From: an uncultured Eubacteriales bacterium | GTDB lineage: Bacteria > Bacillota > Clostridia > Oscillospirales > Oscillospiraceae | Direction: 5' to 3' | NCBI GenBank assembly: GCA_900549645.1 | Contig: URPD01000002.1 | Coordinates: forward strand, 1-64,000 | Length of the DNA: 64,000 nucleotides | Shown: positions 48,669 through 57,900 of the stretch, piece by piece | How positions within the stretch are numbered: position 1 is the stretch's first letter | How the letters are laid out: each line of letters begins with the position of its first letter | The notes under the pieces: generated by a model | What the model was told of the DNA's origin: nothing | Databases searched by the model: none | Seen by the model: the letters and a program-made list of their open reading frames with translations, nothing else | Made by a program: the position numbers and the translations under genes

Positions 48669-49181
48669 ATGAAATCCAAGCAAATAAAAGTCATGGCCGT
48701 GACGGCTATCCTCATGGCCTTCAACATTGTACTCAGCTCCTTCGGCGTCCCGGTTCCGGGCGGGCACATGTACCTCAACGACGTCATCATCTGCACCGCC
48801 GCCATCCTGCTCAATCCCTTCGGCGCGTTCATGGTGGGCGGCGTCGGCGCGTTCATCGGCGACCTGCTGTTTTACCCGACGCCGATGTTCGTCTCTCTCG
48901 TGACCCACGGGCTTCAGGCTGTTGTGATATCGCTTGCGACGCGCCGTCTCGGCAAGGATCGCCCCTCCGGTTCCGCCATCGGCGTGACCATCGGCGCGGT
49001 TATCATGGTCGTCGGTTACTCCCTCGGCCGCGCGTTCATTTACAGTACGCCTGAGTACGCGCTGCTGAAGCTGCCCTTCCAGATCGCGCAGGCGGTCATC
49101 GGCGCAGTGGCCGGCTGGCTGCTCTGCTGGAAGTGCAAGATCGCCGAGCTGTACGAGAAGCGCTTCGGAATAATGAGCTGA
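48669..49181 (+). CDS. ECF transporter S component, PdxU-like
   Basis: A 170-residue membrane protein with about five or six hydrophobic segments and the ECF S-component pattern AVTAILMAFNIVLSSFG, VPVPGGHMYLNDVIICTAAILLNPFGAFMVGG. The substrate is inferred to be vitamin B6 (pyridoxine) because of the divergent MocR/PdxR-type regulator. HMP or another vitamin is possible. The ATG at 48669 follows AAGGG; a GTG at 48660 is in frame. Shared ECF energising subunits are not in the window. Confidence 0.82.
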   Translation: MKSKQIKVMAVTAILMAFNIVLSSFGVPVPGGHMYLNDVIICTAAILLNPFGAFMVGGVGAFIGDLLFYPTPMFVSLVTHGLQAVVISLATRRLGKDRPSGSAIGVTIGAVIMVVGYSLGRAFIYSTPEYALLKLPFQIAQAVIGAVAGWLLCWKCKIAELYEKRFGIMS

Positions 49182-49191
49182 TCTAGATCGA

Positions 49192-49232
49192 AAAACGGGC
49201 TTCGTAGTTTTGAAAACTACGAAGCCCGTTTT
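49192..49232. terminator. bidirectional terminator between S component and ABC exporter genes
   Basis: A near-perfect palindrome with 20-base arms (49192-49211 and 49213-49232) beginning AAAACGGGC and ending GCCCGTTTT, between converging genes. Confidence 0.9.
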
Positions 49233-49246
49233 CATATTATATCATC

Positions 49247-51040
49247 TCATATTGCATATTGGCTCGTGTACAGGTCATAGTAGAAGCCGCGGCGCGCGAG
49301 AAGCTCCTCGTGCCGTCCGGTCTCGACTATCTGCCCGTCGCGCAGGACAAGTATAAGGTCGGAGTCCACGATGGTGGAAAGCCGGTGCGCGATGATGAAG
49401 CAGGTGCGGCCGCGCATGAGCTTATCCATCGCCTTCTGGATAAGGATCTCGGTGCGCGTATCGACATTCGAGGTCGCCTCGTCGAGTATCAGCAGGCGGC
49501 GATCCGCCAGCAGCGCGCGGGCGATGGTCAGCAGCTGCTTCTGGCCGCCGGAGATGCTGGCCGAATCCTCGCTGACAACGGTGTCATAGCCCTGCGGCAG
49601 GGTGCGGATGAAGTGGTCGCAGTAGGCTTCGTCGCAGGCGGCGATTATCTCCTCCCGCGTCGCGTCCGGGCGGCCGTAGGCGACGTTGTCGGCCACGGTG
49701 CCGCTGAAGAGCCATGTGTCCTGAAGCACCATGCCGAACAGCGCGCGGACATCGTCGCGCGAGGTCTCGGAAATGTCATAGCCGTCGATGCTTATGCGGC
49801 CGCTGTCGATATCGTAAAACCGCATGAGCAGGTTGACAATTGTGGTCTTGCCCGCGCCGGTGGGGCCGACGATGGCGATCTTCTGCCCGCGCTTTACGTC
49901 GATATTGAGATCGCGTATGAGCGGAGTGCCCTTGCTGTACGAGAAGCTGACGTCCTCAAACTTCACGTCGCCCTTGACGTCGCCGGGGATATGACCGCTC
50001 TGCTGCGGCTCCTCTTCGGCGTCCAGCATGTCGAACACGCGCTTCGACGCGGCCTTGGTGCGCTGGAGATTGCTCATGCCGTCGGCTATCTGCTCCAACG
50101 GCGCGGAAAACTGCCTTGCGAACAGCACCACCGTCACAACAACGCCGATGCTCACGCCGTTTTCTACGATGAGCACACCGCCGAGGAGGCAGATTATGAT
50201 GTACGCAAGCGCGTTTGAAAACGCGATGCAGGGTCTTACCAGCGAGCCGAAGAAGTTCGCCTTCGCCTCCGATTTTTTCCGCTCCTCGCATATCCCGTGA
50301 TGCGTGTCGATAGTCGCCTGCTCATAGTTATAAGCCTTGGTGTTCTGATAATTCGTGAAGCTCTCCTCAACATGGGCGAAGCGCTGCCCGCCGACGGCAA
50401 ACATTCTTTCAAAATGCTTCCCGCTCAGGTTCGATATCTTTATCGACAGCAGCACCGACACCGGCATGAACAGTATCACGACCAGTGCCAGCCGCCAGTC
50501 CTCAAGCAGCATCATCACAGCGATGGCGATTATCTGCAAAAAGCCGACCATCAGCGTGTCGATAATGCTGTGGATGGAGTTGCCCATCGTCGAGACGTCC
50601 TCGGTCATGCGGTCGAGTATCTGGCCGACTGGAGTTCTGTCCACGAAGCTTACGGGGAGCCGGCTTATCTTGGCCGAGAGCTTGATGCGCAGGGCGCAGG
50701 TGAAATAGCGGCTGACGACGTTATTGAGCAGCAGCATTTTCAGCCAGCTCATCAGGCTTTGCAGCAGGTACACCCCCGCCAGCGCAAGGCATCCACCCGT
50801 GAGCACCACGGTCAGGCTCGCGCCGGTGAAGCTGCCCGCCCAGTAATCGTACAGAAGCTGGACGCAGTCGCCCAGCAGCTGCGGCGCGGCGACGGCGCAG
50901 GCGATTATAATAAGGCTTATCAGACATGCAAGCGCCAGCCATTTGTATATCGGCTTTGCCTCCTGCACCAGTCTCAGCAGCACGGCGCGGTCACTGCGGC
51001 GCCGCTCGCGGGAGGCGGTTCTGTCCTTTTTGTTCTTCAT
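49247..51040 (-). CDS. ABC exporter half-transporter with catalytic site intact
   Basis: A 597-residue fused membrane/ATPase subunit of a heterodimeric exporter. Six membrane segments occupy about 25-330. The ATPase domain has Walker A GPTGAGKTT, signature SISGGQKQL and Walker B LLILDEATSNVD with the catalytic Glu present. An Arg/Lys/Asp-rich N terminus precedes the first helix. It overlaps the upstream partner gene by four bases. The pair resembles B. subtilis BmrC/BmrD-type multidrug exporters; the substrate is unknown. Confidence 0.93.
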   Translation of the reverse strand: MKNKKDRTASRERRRSDRAVLLRLVQEAKPIYKWLALACLISLIIIACAVAAPQLLGDCVQLLYDYWAGSFTGASLTVVLTGGCLALAGVYLLQSLMSWLKMLLLNNVVSRYFTCALRIKLSAKISRLPVSFVDRTPVGQILDRMTEDVSTMGNSIHSIIDTLMVGFLQIIAIAVMMLLEDWRLALVVILFMPVSVLLSIKISNLSGKHFERMFAVGGQRFAHVEESFTNYQNTKAYNYEQATIDTHHGICEERKKSEAKANFFGSLVRPCIAFSNALAYIIICLLGGVLIVENGVSIGVVVTVVLFARQFSAPLEQIADGMSNLQRTKAASKRVFDMLDAEEEPQQSGHIPGDVKGDVKFEDVSFSYSKGTPLIRDLNIDVKRGQKIAIVGPTGAGKTTIVNLLMRFYDIDSGRISIDGYDISETSRDDVRALFGMVLQDTWLFSGTVADNVAYGRPDATREEIIAACDEAYCDHFIRTLPQGYDTVVSEDSASISGGQKQLLTIARALLADRRLLILDEATSNVDTRTEILIQKAMDKLMRGRTCFIIAHRLSTIVDSDLILVLRDGQIVETGRHEELLARRGFYYDLYTSQYAI

Positions 51041-52761
51041 TTCGCCTCACCTCCGGTCTGGGAGATGTAGATCTCCCGGTAGATGCGGCAGCGCTCAAGC
51101 AGCTCTTCATGCCGCCCGGCATCGACCAGCCGCCCGCCGTCCATGACGAAGATGCAGTCGCTGCTCATTGCGGAGCTGATGCGCTGTGTGATGACGATCT
51201 GCGTCCGCCCCTGTATCTTCTCGCCCAGCTGTATGCGCAGGCGCGCTTCGGTCATAAAGTCGAGAGCGGAAAAGCTGTCGTCAAAGATGAATATCGGGGC
51301 GTTTTTCAGTATCGCGCGGGCGATGCATATGCGCTGCTTCTGCCCGCCGGAGAGGTTCTTGCCGGACTGCTCAAGCATATGCTCCAGCCCGTCGGGCAGG
51401 CTGTCCACATAATCGGCCATCTGCGCGATGCCGACGGCCTCATCTATCTCCTCCTCGCTCGCGCCGGGGCGGCCCATCTCGATATTCCGGCGGATGCTGC
51501 CGGAATATATTGCGGGGCGCTGGAGCACACAGCTCATATTGTTGCGGATGGTCTTGCGGTTTATCGCGGCGGCGTCGCGCCCGTCGAAGTAAATCTTGCC
51601 CGACGTCGGCAGGCGGAAGCTCATCAGCAGCTGCACCAGAGTGGATTTGCCGCTGCCCGTGCCGCCGATGACGGCGATCTTCTCGCCGGGGCGAATGTGC
51701 AGCGAGACGTCCTCCACTGCGGGGACGCTCGCCCCGTCGTAGCAGAAGCTGACATGCTCAAACTCTATATCGCCCTTCAGCTCCAGCGCCTCTTCGGGGT
51801 TGGGGTCGGCGATGCCCTCGGAGTCGAGCACCACGCCAATACGCCCGGCGGCAACCTTCGCGTGGGGCAGCATGACTATCATAAACGCCGCCATCACGAC
51901 GCCGTTCATCGTCAGTGCGACATACTGGACTATCGCAAAGATGTCGCCGCCGCTGACGCCGCTCAGGCCGTTTTCCATGCGCCAGCCGCCTATCCACACA
52001 ATAAGCACCGCCGCCATGTTCATCAGTGCGATGGTCAGAGGCGAGACGAGTCCCATGCTGACGTTCGCATGGATGATGTTGTCGGCCATGACATGCGTGG
52101 CCTCGTCGATGCGCTTATGCTCGCGCGGCTCGCTGTTGAAGGCGCGGATAACGCGGATGCCGTGCAGGCGCTCGCGGACAATGTCGTTCTGCTTGTCGAC
52201 GTAGCTGTCGGAGATGACCCACAGCGGCTCGATCTTTCTGCCGACCGCGGTGACGATAATGAACACGACCGGCACGAACACCAGCATGATCAGCGCGAGC
52301 ACCGCGTCCTTGCGCATGGCCAGCAGCACGCCGCCCAGAAACAGCACCGGTATCGTCACGACGCTGCCGGAGAGCATCGACGCGACCCATGAGAGACCGC
52401 CGATATCATGCGTCGCGCGGCTGAGCAGCGCGGAGGTGCCGATGGAGCTGAACTCCTCGAAGCTCATGTTGTTGACGCGGTTGAACACCGTCTCGCGCAG
52501 ATCGGTACAGAAGCCCGCGACGACCTGCGCGCTGAGGTACGCGCCGCCCAGCACCGTGCCGAGGCTTATGAGCGCGACGATCAGCATACGTCCACAGCAG
52601 CGGAGTATGTACGAGAGATCGGCAAGGTAGACGCCCTTGTCGAGTATGTCGCTCATAATGGTGGGCAGGAGCAGTTCGCACAGCGTGGACGCCGCGCTCA
52701 GCAGCACCGCCAGCAGGAGCTGCGCCCTGTACGGCTTCAAAAACGGAATAATTTTCTTCAT
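51037..52761 (-). CDS. ABC exporter half-transporter with degenerate catalytic site
   Basis: A 574-residue fused membrane/ATPase subunit with six membrane segments (about 15-300), Walker A GGTGSGKST, signature NLSGGQKQR and Walker B IFIFDDSFSALD. In the last, the catalytic Glu is Asp. One degenerate and one intact ATP site is the hallmark of heterodimeric exporters, so it pairs with 49247-51040. Its transcript comes from a promoter at 52971-52999 and must pass a leader ORF and a terminator. Confidence 0.93.
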   Translation of the reverse strand: MKKIIPFLKPYRAQLLLAVLLSAASTLCELLLPTIMSDILDKGVYLADLSYILRCCGRMLIVALISLGTVLGGAYLSAQVVAGFCTDLRETVFNRVNNMSFEEFSSIGTSALLSRATHDIGGLSWVASMLSGSVVTIPVLFLGGVLLAMRKDAVLALIMLVFVPVVFIIVTAVGRKIEPLWVISDSYVDKQNDIVRERLHGIRVIRAFNSEPREHKRIDEATHVMADNIIHANVSMGLVSPLTIALMNMAAVLIVWIGGWRMENGLSGVSGGDIFAIVQYVALTMNGVVMAAFMIVMLPHAKVAAGRIGVVLDSEGIADPNPEEALELKGDIEFEHVSFCYDGASVPAVEDVSLHIRPGEKIAVIGGTGSGKSTLVQLLMSFRLPTSGKIYFDGRDAAAINRKTIRNNMSCVLQRPAIYSGSIRRNIEMGRPGASEEEIDEAVGIAQMADYVDSLPDGLEHMLEQSGKNLSGGQKQRICIARAILKNAPIFIFDDSFSALDFMTEARLRIQLGEKIQGRTQIVITQRISSAMSSDCIFVMDGGRLVDAGRHEELLERCRIYREIYISQTGGEAK

Positions 52762-52805
52762 ATATTCTTTTATGTCCTCTTAGTTTCAGACCCAGTGCGC
52801 AAAAA

Positions 52806-52831
52806 TGCCCGGAAGATGATGCTTCCGGGCA
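52806..52831 (-). terminator. attenuator terminator before the ABC exporter operon
   Basis: On the minus strand TGCCCGGAAG/CTTCCGGGCA (10 pairs, loop of six) is followed by TTTTTG. It lies between the 20-codon leader ORF and the exporter genes. The left arm GCCCGGA can also pair with TCCGGGC inside the leader ORF (52878-52872). Confidence 0.82.
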
Positions 52832-52857
52832 ATGTCCACAAAAATATGCAGGGCAAA

Positions 52858-52920
52858 TTACGCACAGAGCCGCCCGGATTCGGTATTTTTATTCAGCTTT
52901 CCTGCGAACTTGATGCTCAT
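52858..52920 (-). CDS. 20-residue leader peptide of the ABC exporter operon
   Basis: A 21-codon frame (MSIKFAGKLN at the N terminus, SGRLCA at the C terminus) has a strong AAAGGAG eight bases before its ATG at 52920. It lies between a good promoter and the attenuator terminator. Codons 15-17 (TCC GGG CGG) contain the sequence able to pair with the terminator's left arm. It is too short for a folded protein and has the position of leader peptides, such as B. subtilis BmrB, that control exporters by ribosome stalling. A signalling peptide exported by the ABC pair is an alternative. Confidence 0.6.
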   Translation of the reverse strand: MSIKFAGKLNKNTESGRLCA

Positions 52921-52970
52921 CTCGGCGACTCCTTTCTATTTTAATATATAAATTGATTTAACGCTTTATT

Positions 52971-52999
52971 AGATTAACACACGGGGTATATATTGTCAA
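52971..52999 (-). promoter_or_regulatory. promoter of the leader peptide-ABC exporter unit
   Basis: On the minus strand perfect TTGACA (52999-52994), 17-base spacer, TAATCT (52976-52971). Predicted start near 52964. Confidence 0.72.
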
Positions 53000-53010
53000 A
53001 CATTTTATAC

Positions 53011-53727
53011 TTATTTTCTTCCACTATTGGTTGACACCGGCAGCCCCGCGTCCTCAAATGTCGCGCAGACCTTTTCGGCGTACATCCGCATCTCACCGTC
53101 CGGCAGTCGGAACGTGAATCGGCGGCCATAGAACGGCAGCCCCGTGAGGATGTCCCATAGGGAGTCCAGATTCTCGCCGTACCAGTCCTGCCAGTGCATT
53201 TTCTCACGGAGCACGGAGTAGATATCGTGCCGCGTCGCGCAGTGGGACAGGTCAAGCTCCACTTCAGGGACGAGTGCGTCCAGCAGCCCAGTGCAGCCGG
53301 AGTATATGTCGTTCCACGCGGTGTCAAAATCGTCGGTATACCACGGGTCGGCGACATCGTCGTCCGGGCGGCCGCAGTATTCGGTCAGCTTATGGATCTT
53401 ACCGTCCGGATCGCCGCCGCAGATACGCAGCATGTTGCGAATGTTCGCCGAGTCCATGCCGATAAGCAGGTCGTACGCACCGTAATCCGCCGCGGTCATG
53501 CGGCGGGCGGTCTTGCCCGCGCAGCCGATGCCGTGCTCGGCGAGCTTGCGCCGCGCCTGCGGGTACACGGGGTTGCCCAACTCCTCGCTGCTGGTCGCGG
53601 CCGAGGCGATATCGAATTCCCGCTCCAGCCCCGCCGAGGCGACGAGCGACTTCATCACAAATTCCGCCATCGGGCTGCGGCATATATTGCCGTGGCAGAT
53701 GAAAAGTATTTTGGTCATATTCTTCAC
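53011..53727 (-). CDS. low-molecular-weight tyrosine phosphatase fused to a barstar-like domain
   Basis: A 238-residue cytosolic protein. Residues about 1-150 are a low-molecular-weight protein tyrosine phosphatase, with the P-loop CHGNICRSPMAEF (CX5R), SSAATSSEELGNPVYP and the general-acid region VADPWYTDDFD. Residues about 155-238 match the barstar family: LDLSHCATRHDIYSVLREKM, then WYGENLDSLWDILTG. Barstar proteins inhibit barnase-like RNases, but many bacterial ones have no known target. The start may be the GTG at 53727 (six bases after AAGGA, overlapping the previous stop) or the ATG at 53718. It is the last gene of the choline cluster. Confidence 0.85.
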   Translation of the reverse strand: MKNMTKILFICHGNICRSPMAEFVMKSLVASAGLEREFDIASAATSSEELGNPVYPQARRKLAEHGIGCAGKTARRMTAADYGAYDLLIGMDSANIRNMLRICGGDPDGKIHKLTEYCGRPDDDVADPWYTDDFDTAWNDIYSGCTGLLDALVPEVELDLSHCATRHDIYSVLREKMHWQDWYGENLDSLWDILTGLPFYGRRFTFRLPDGEMRMYAEKVCATFEDAGLPVSTNSGRK

Positions 53728-55262
53728 TCTTTTTCCTTGTTGTCCAGACTATCCATGTATTTTTTCGCATCTTTCATGAAGCTCACTGCAATCATCACAA
53801 TAACTACTCCAATAGGGAACGCTGCCACAATACTGACCGATTGGAGATTGTTCATGGAGCTTTCCGCAAACAGCAGTGCGATCGGGAGCAGGATCAGCAG
53901 GATGCACCACATCAGCTGAATACCCTTATTCGGCTGTTCGCCATCCTTCAGGGTATGATAGCTATAACAGGAGGCAGTAAGCGCAATGGAATCGAAGGAC
54001 GTTGCATAGAAAGCTATCATAGTCAGCAGTACAACGACCATTATCACGGGCGCGCATGGCATCGTTTTAATAATCGAAACGATCATTCCGTAAAGATCAC
54101 CGTCTGCCATGTACTGGGCAATAAAGTCCGCTTTTCCTGTCGCCTGCATTCCCATTGAATAGTTTCCAAGCACGATAAAGCTTGTCAGTGTTGAACCGAC
54201 GCCGAACACGTATCCGCCGAGTATCGTCTGGCGCACGGTTCTGCCGCGGGAGATGCTGCCAATAAAAAACGGCGCTGCCACACACCACACCATCCAATAA
54301 GCCCAATAATAGATCGTCCATGTCTGCGGGAAGTTCGACGTACGAAGCGGGTCTGTAAAAGTGGACAATTCCAGAAAATTCTGCAGCATCCGGCCAAAGG
54401 AGGACAGGCCGGTCTCAATAATGTACCGTGTCTCTCCGCCGAACAGCAGCACAAAAGCGCTAAGTCCGAAAAACATGTAAATGCAGATATTCGCCAGCTT
54501 GCTGATACCCTTGAATCCATGCAGCAGTGAATAAGTATAGACCACGCATGTAATCAGCAGGATTATGATATTGATAGCCGTCCGGCTGACTGCGACATGA
54601 AACAGTTCACTGATAATAGCTGCCATCAGCGGGGTCGCCACACTGAACGTCGTTGCCGTACCGGCAAGGAGGGCAAATACCGCCAGCAAATCAATAATTC
54701 TGCCTGCCCAGCCATCCGTATGCTTACCGAGAATCGGGCGGCAGGCTTCCGAATACTTCTGGCGGTTTCTTTTTCTTACATGAAGCATAAAGCCAAACGC
54801 AACTGCCAGAACCAGATAGAACCCCCACGGGACAAAGCTCCAATGGAACAACGGATACACGCCCGCCCAATCCTGAAGGCTTCCCATTTCCGCAAGATGC
54901 GGATCGGTTGCATAGAGCACCCATTCCGAGAACGAATAAAACAGGATATCCGCTGCGAGGCCGCAGGTAAACATCATCGAACCCCATGCGAAGAAAGAAT
55001 ATTTTGGTTTTTCATTTTGTTCGCCAAGAACAATATTACCATACTTTGACCCCGCAATAAACAAGGACAAAACGAAAATCCCCAGTCCAATGATCAAGTA
55101 ATATGTACCAAACGTATCACCGAAGAAAAATCGGATCCGGCTCAGCACCGCGTTGGACTGCTCCGGCATGAAGAAAAACAGGACGCACAGCGCAACTACA
55201 ATTGCCAGCGGCACCAACGTTATCATCCAATCTATTTTCCCGCGTTCTTTTTTCACATTCAT
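53724..55262 (-). CDS. BCCT family choline/betaine/carnitine transporter
   Basis: A 512-residue secondary transporter with about 12 membrane segments. Its substrate-site stretch WTIYYWAYWMVWCVAAPFF is the aromatic-rich BCCT signature in helix 8, with ISRGRTVRQTILGGYVFG following. Its linked LicC- and LicA-like genes make choline the likely substrate. It begins immediately after the stop of the licC-like gene and overlaps the phosphatase gene by four bases. Base composition is clearly more AT-rich than the flanking chromosome. Confidence 0.92.
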   Translation of the reverse strand: MNVKKERGKIDWMITLVPLAIVVALCVLFFFMPEQSNAVLSRIRFFFGDTFGTYYLIIGLGIFVLSLFIAGSKYGNIVLGEQNEKPKYSFFAWGSMMFTCGLAADILFYSFSEWVLYATDPHLAEMGSLQDWAGVYPLFHWSFVPWGFYLVLAVAFGFMLHVRKRNRQKYSEACRPILGKHTDGWAGRIIDLLAVFALLAGTATTFSVATPLMAAIISELFHVAVSRTAINIIILLITCVVYTYSLLHGFKGISKLANICIYMFFGLSAFVLLFGGETRYIIETGLSSFGRMLQNFLELSTFTDPLRTSNFPQTWTIYYWAYWMVWCVAAPFFIGSISRGRTVRQTILGGYVFGVGSTLTSFIVLGNYSMGMQATGKADFIAQYMADGDLYGMIVSIIKTMPCAPVIMVVVLLTMIAFYATSFDSIALTASCYSYHTLKDGEQPNKGIQLMWCILLILLPIALLFAESSMNNLQSVSIVAAFPIGVVIVMIAVSFMKDAKKYMDSLDNKEKE

Positions 55263-55982
55263 TTACTCTTCCCCCGCATATTTTTTGTAGCCAGCATCCA
55301 AAGCGATCAGCTCGCTCAGATTATCCACCTCCGTAATATCATCCTTGTCCATCGGACGGATGCCCAATTGATATTCATCCGGATAGCAAAACATTACTAC
55401 ATCATCCCAATAGATTTGTCGGTTATACTTTTGTTCAAATTCAATCTCCAAATGGTGCTTCAGCTTTTTCCCGTCTTCTGCCGTCCAGCGGGAAATGCTG
55501 TACAGCTGCCAGCCGCCTTTACCCCCCGTCCGGCTGCATGACGTCACAATTCCATCATTCACCGTCTGGAGCCATTCATCGGTCTCTGCATCCGTCCAAA
55601 CGCTGTTGTATCCGGAACGCTCAAACTCCGGGCTCAAAACCGCCGGATTGTATATGATCTGATCCCCGTCCAGAATGATGGCATTTTCAATATGCTCTCT
55701 TGCCACGTAAAGCGAAGCAATGTTATTGCAGGTATCATAATAAGGATTTTCGATCAATTCGATGCTCGGATAGTCTCTCTTCAGCTTCTCAAACTGTTCT
55801 TTCAGATAACCGACAACAACATAGATTTCGCAGATCCCGTTTTTGTGCAGGCCATCAATTACCGTATCAATCATTCGGACACCATTCACCTTAACCAAAG
55901 GTTTCGGCGTCGTCAGTGTTACCGGACGCATCCGATTCCCTATGCCCGCCGCCATAATGATGGCTCTTTCCACTTTTGGCAT
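55263..55982 (-). CDS. LicC-like CTP:phosphocholine cytidylyltransferase
   Basis: A 239-residue nucleotidyltransferase. The N-terminal signature MAAGIGNRMRPVTLTTPKPL is followed by VNGVRMIDTVIDGL and IYVVVGYLKEQFEKLK. The late NEWF-like DAETDEWLQTV and YWDDVVMF resemble pneumococcal LicC, which makes CDP-choline. Zero spacing separates it from both neighbours (TAAATG at each end), indicating tight translational coupling. A related sugar-nucleotidyltransferase role cannot be excluded. Confidence 0.85.
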   Translation of the reverse strand: MPKVERAIIMAAGIGNRMRPVTLTTPKPLVKVNGVRMIDTVIDGLHKNGICEIYVVVGYLKEQFEKLKRDYPSIELIENPYYDTCNNIASLYVAREHIENAIILDGDQIIYNPAVLSPEFERSGYNSVWTDAETDEWLQTVNDGIVTSCSRTGGKGGWQLYSISRWTAEDGKKLKHHLEIEFEQKYNRQIYWDDVVMFCYPDEYQLGIRPMDKDDITEVDNLSELIALDAGYKKYAGEE

Positions 55983-57752
55983 TTAAACTTCCTCCTGCCG
56001 CTTTTTCAGTTCATCCTGAACAATCCGATAGTAATCTTTCGCATAGCGATACTGGCGAAGCGAATATTCGCCAAACTCCACGCCCAGATTGCGTTTATAC
56101 TCGCACCAATTGCTCCACAGCAGGCCGCAGGCCGCAATATAGCAATAAATTTTGATTCTGGTCGCATCATCACAGCCTTCGGTAAAATAGGCCGCAATCA
56201 GGTGATCCACCTGACGCTTATTGTAGAGCGAGTAAATGCAGAACATCGCCACATCAACATGGGGATCCTGCATTCCTGCATACTCCCAGTCAATCAGGCG
56301 AATCACCTCTTCGCCATCTTTCTCCGCAAACAGGAAATTATCCGGCACCGCATCAATATGGGTCAGGACTTTTTCCCCGGCATGTGCATCAATATACGAT
56401 TTCAGCGACAGAACATTCGCCTTTGTTCTTTCGTAGTCTTTATATATAGAAGGTGTACCGTCCCACAGTGTTTCATAGAACTCCATCTGGCCGAAAATAT
56501 CAAATCCGTGATCCACTTTCAGCTTCATCTCATGGAAGCTACGCAGCCGTTTCATGCACTTTTTGACATCTTCGTAGTTCAGAGGGTCACATACTCTGGC
56601 TCCTTCCATAAATGCTGTGATTTTATAGCCATTTTCCGGGTTGATGTATGCAACATCATCGCAGATATGCTTTCCGTCAATGGTCTGATAAACTTCGGCT
56701 TCCTGACGGCGGTTTATCATCTGGTCGGTTCCCTCTCCCGGAACACGCATGATATATTTCTTTCCTTTACAAGCAAATAGGAAGGAACGATTTGTCATGC
56801 CCTTTTTCAAAACCGTAATGTCCGTGACTTCTTCCGGCTTCGCCTTTAAAGCCTCGCAAATTACCTTAATCTTGTCTGTTTTGAGCTGGTTGGAGTCGCT
56901 GTCAATTTCCCTAAGCTGTTCATAGGTGTTGATTTCCACAACATCTGCCGAATGAACCACGCGGGCTGCAACGATCATTCGGTCTTTGTTGTAAAGCGCT
57001 TCTTCCCAAAACGCCCCATCATACCGCTGATTCTGGCAAAGCTCTTCGATGCGTTTGGCAACGGTATCCGCATCCTCTTTCAGCAAATAGCAAATGCCGA
57101 TCATTGCATTGCCGCCGGAATTTCCCGGCACGGTTACCAGCTCCATTTTGCGGTTAACGCGAACATTGCTCTCGTTGTCCACAAGATCGCTGACCATGTA
57201 CCACGAATACAGCTCATGGCGGTGAAACGGATTACAATCACACCAGATATCGCAGGGAATTATGTACGCGTTCTCCAGATGCTCTTTTACAAGTCTGACC
57301 GAATGCAGATTGTTTTTTGCCGCATAATCGGCATTGACTACCAGCTCCACACCATACTCATCGATCAGATACTCGTATTTTTCCTTCATAAAACCTACAA
57401 CTACATAGATTTCTCTGATACCCGCCTCATGGAGCTGCTTGATGATACGCTCAATCAACGGTTCATCGTTGACCTCCAAGAGTCCCTTTGGCATCTCCGT
57501 ATTGATGGGAACCATTCGCATTCCAAAGCCTGCCGCCAAGATAACAGCACGCCGGGGAGCCTTCTGCTCAAACTCGGTTATGGCTTTCATCGTGGGGCAA
57601 ACCGACTCGTCCAGATAACCGGCCTTGATAAGTTCTTTGAGCGAGCGGTTAACTACGCCTAAAGAATGTCCGGACACTTCTGCTAAAATTCGTTGATTAA
57701 TGAACGGCTCAAGCAGCAGAGCAGTTAACACGTCACTATTCTGCTTGTTCAT
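55983..57752 (-). CDS. winged-helix, cytidylyltransferase and choline kinase (LicA-like) fusion
   Basis: A 589-residue protein. Numbered from the chosen ATG: a MarR-like winged helix (about 5-55, LLLEPFINQRILAEVSGHSL), a second LicC-like nucleotidyltransferase domain (about 65-290, AAGFGMRMVPINTEMPKGLL), and a LicA/aminoglycoside-kinase-type domain (about 315-580) with HIDAVPDNFLF and IDWEYAG catalytic motifs. It could phosphorylate choline and activate it to CDP-choline, perhaps with self-regulation by the winged helix. The ATG at 57752 follows AAGGA; the frame is open to 57809. AT-rich relative to neighbours. Confidence 0.85.
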   Translation of the reverse strand: MNKQNSDVLTALLLEPFINQRILAEVSGHSLGVVNRSLKELIKAGYLDESVCPTMKAITEFEQKAPRRAVILAAGFGMRMVPINTEMPKGLLEVNDEPLIERIIKQLHEAGIREIYVVVGFMKEKYEYLIDEYGVELVVNADYAAKNNLHSVRLVKEHLENAYIIPCDIWCDCNPFHRHELYSWYMVSDLVDNESNVRVNRKMELVTVPGNSGGNAMIGICYLLKEDADTVAKRIEELCQNQRYDGAFWEEALYNKDRMIVAARVVHSADVVEINTYEQLREIDSDSNQLKTDKIKVICEALKAKPEEVTDITVLKKGMTNRSFLFACKGKKYIMRVPGEGTDQMINRRQEAEVYQTIDGKHICDDVAYINPENGYKITAFMEGARVCDPLNYEDVKKCMKRLRSFHEMKLKVDHGFDIFGQMEFYETLWDGTPSIYKDYERTKANVLSLKSYIDAHAGEKVLTHIDAVPDNFLFAEKDGEEVIRLIDWEYAGMQDPHVDVAMFCIYSLYNKRQVDHLIAAYFTEGCDDATRIKIYCYIAACGLLWSNWCEYKRNLGVEFGEYSLRQYRYAKDYYRIVQDELKKRQEEV

Positions 57753-57900
57753 CAATTCCGCTTCCTTTCTTTTCATGAACGCATCATCAATAACAAATGC
57801 AAATTTCATCAGAAACTTGCACTCACTGTTTCAAGCAGTCCTCGCTGATATTTTACTTTTGTTCGGTACGCTATTCTTTTGAAAATACACTAACGTTGGG

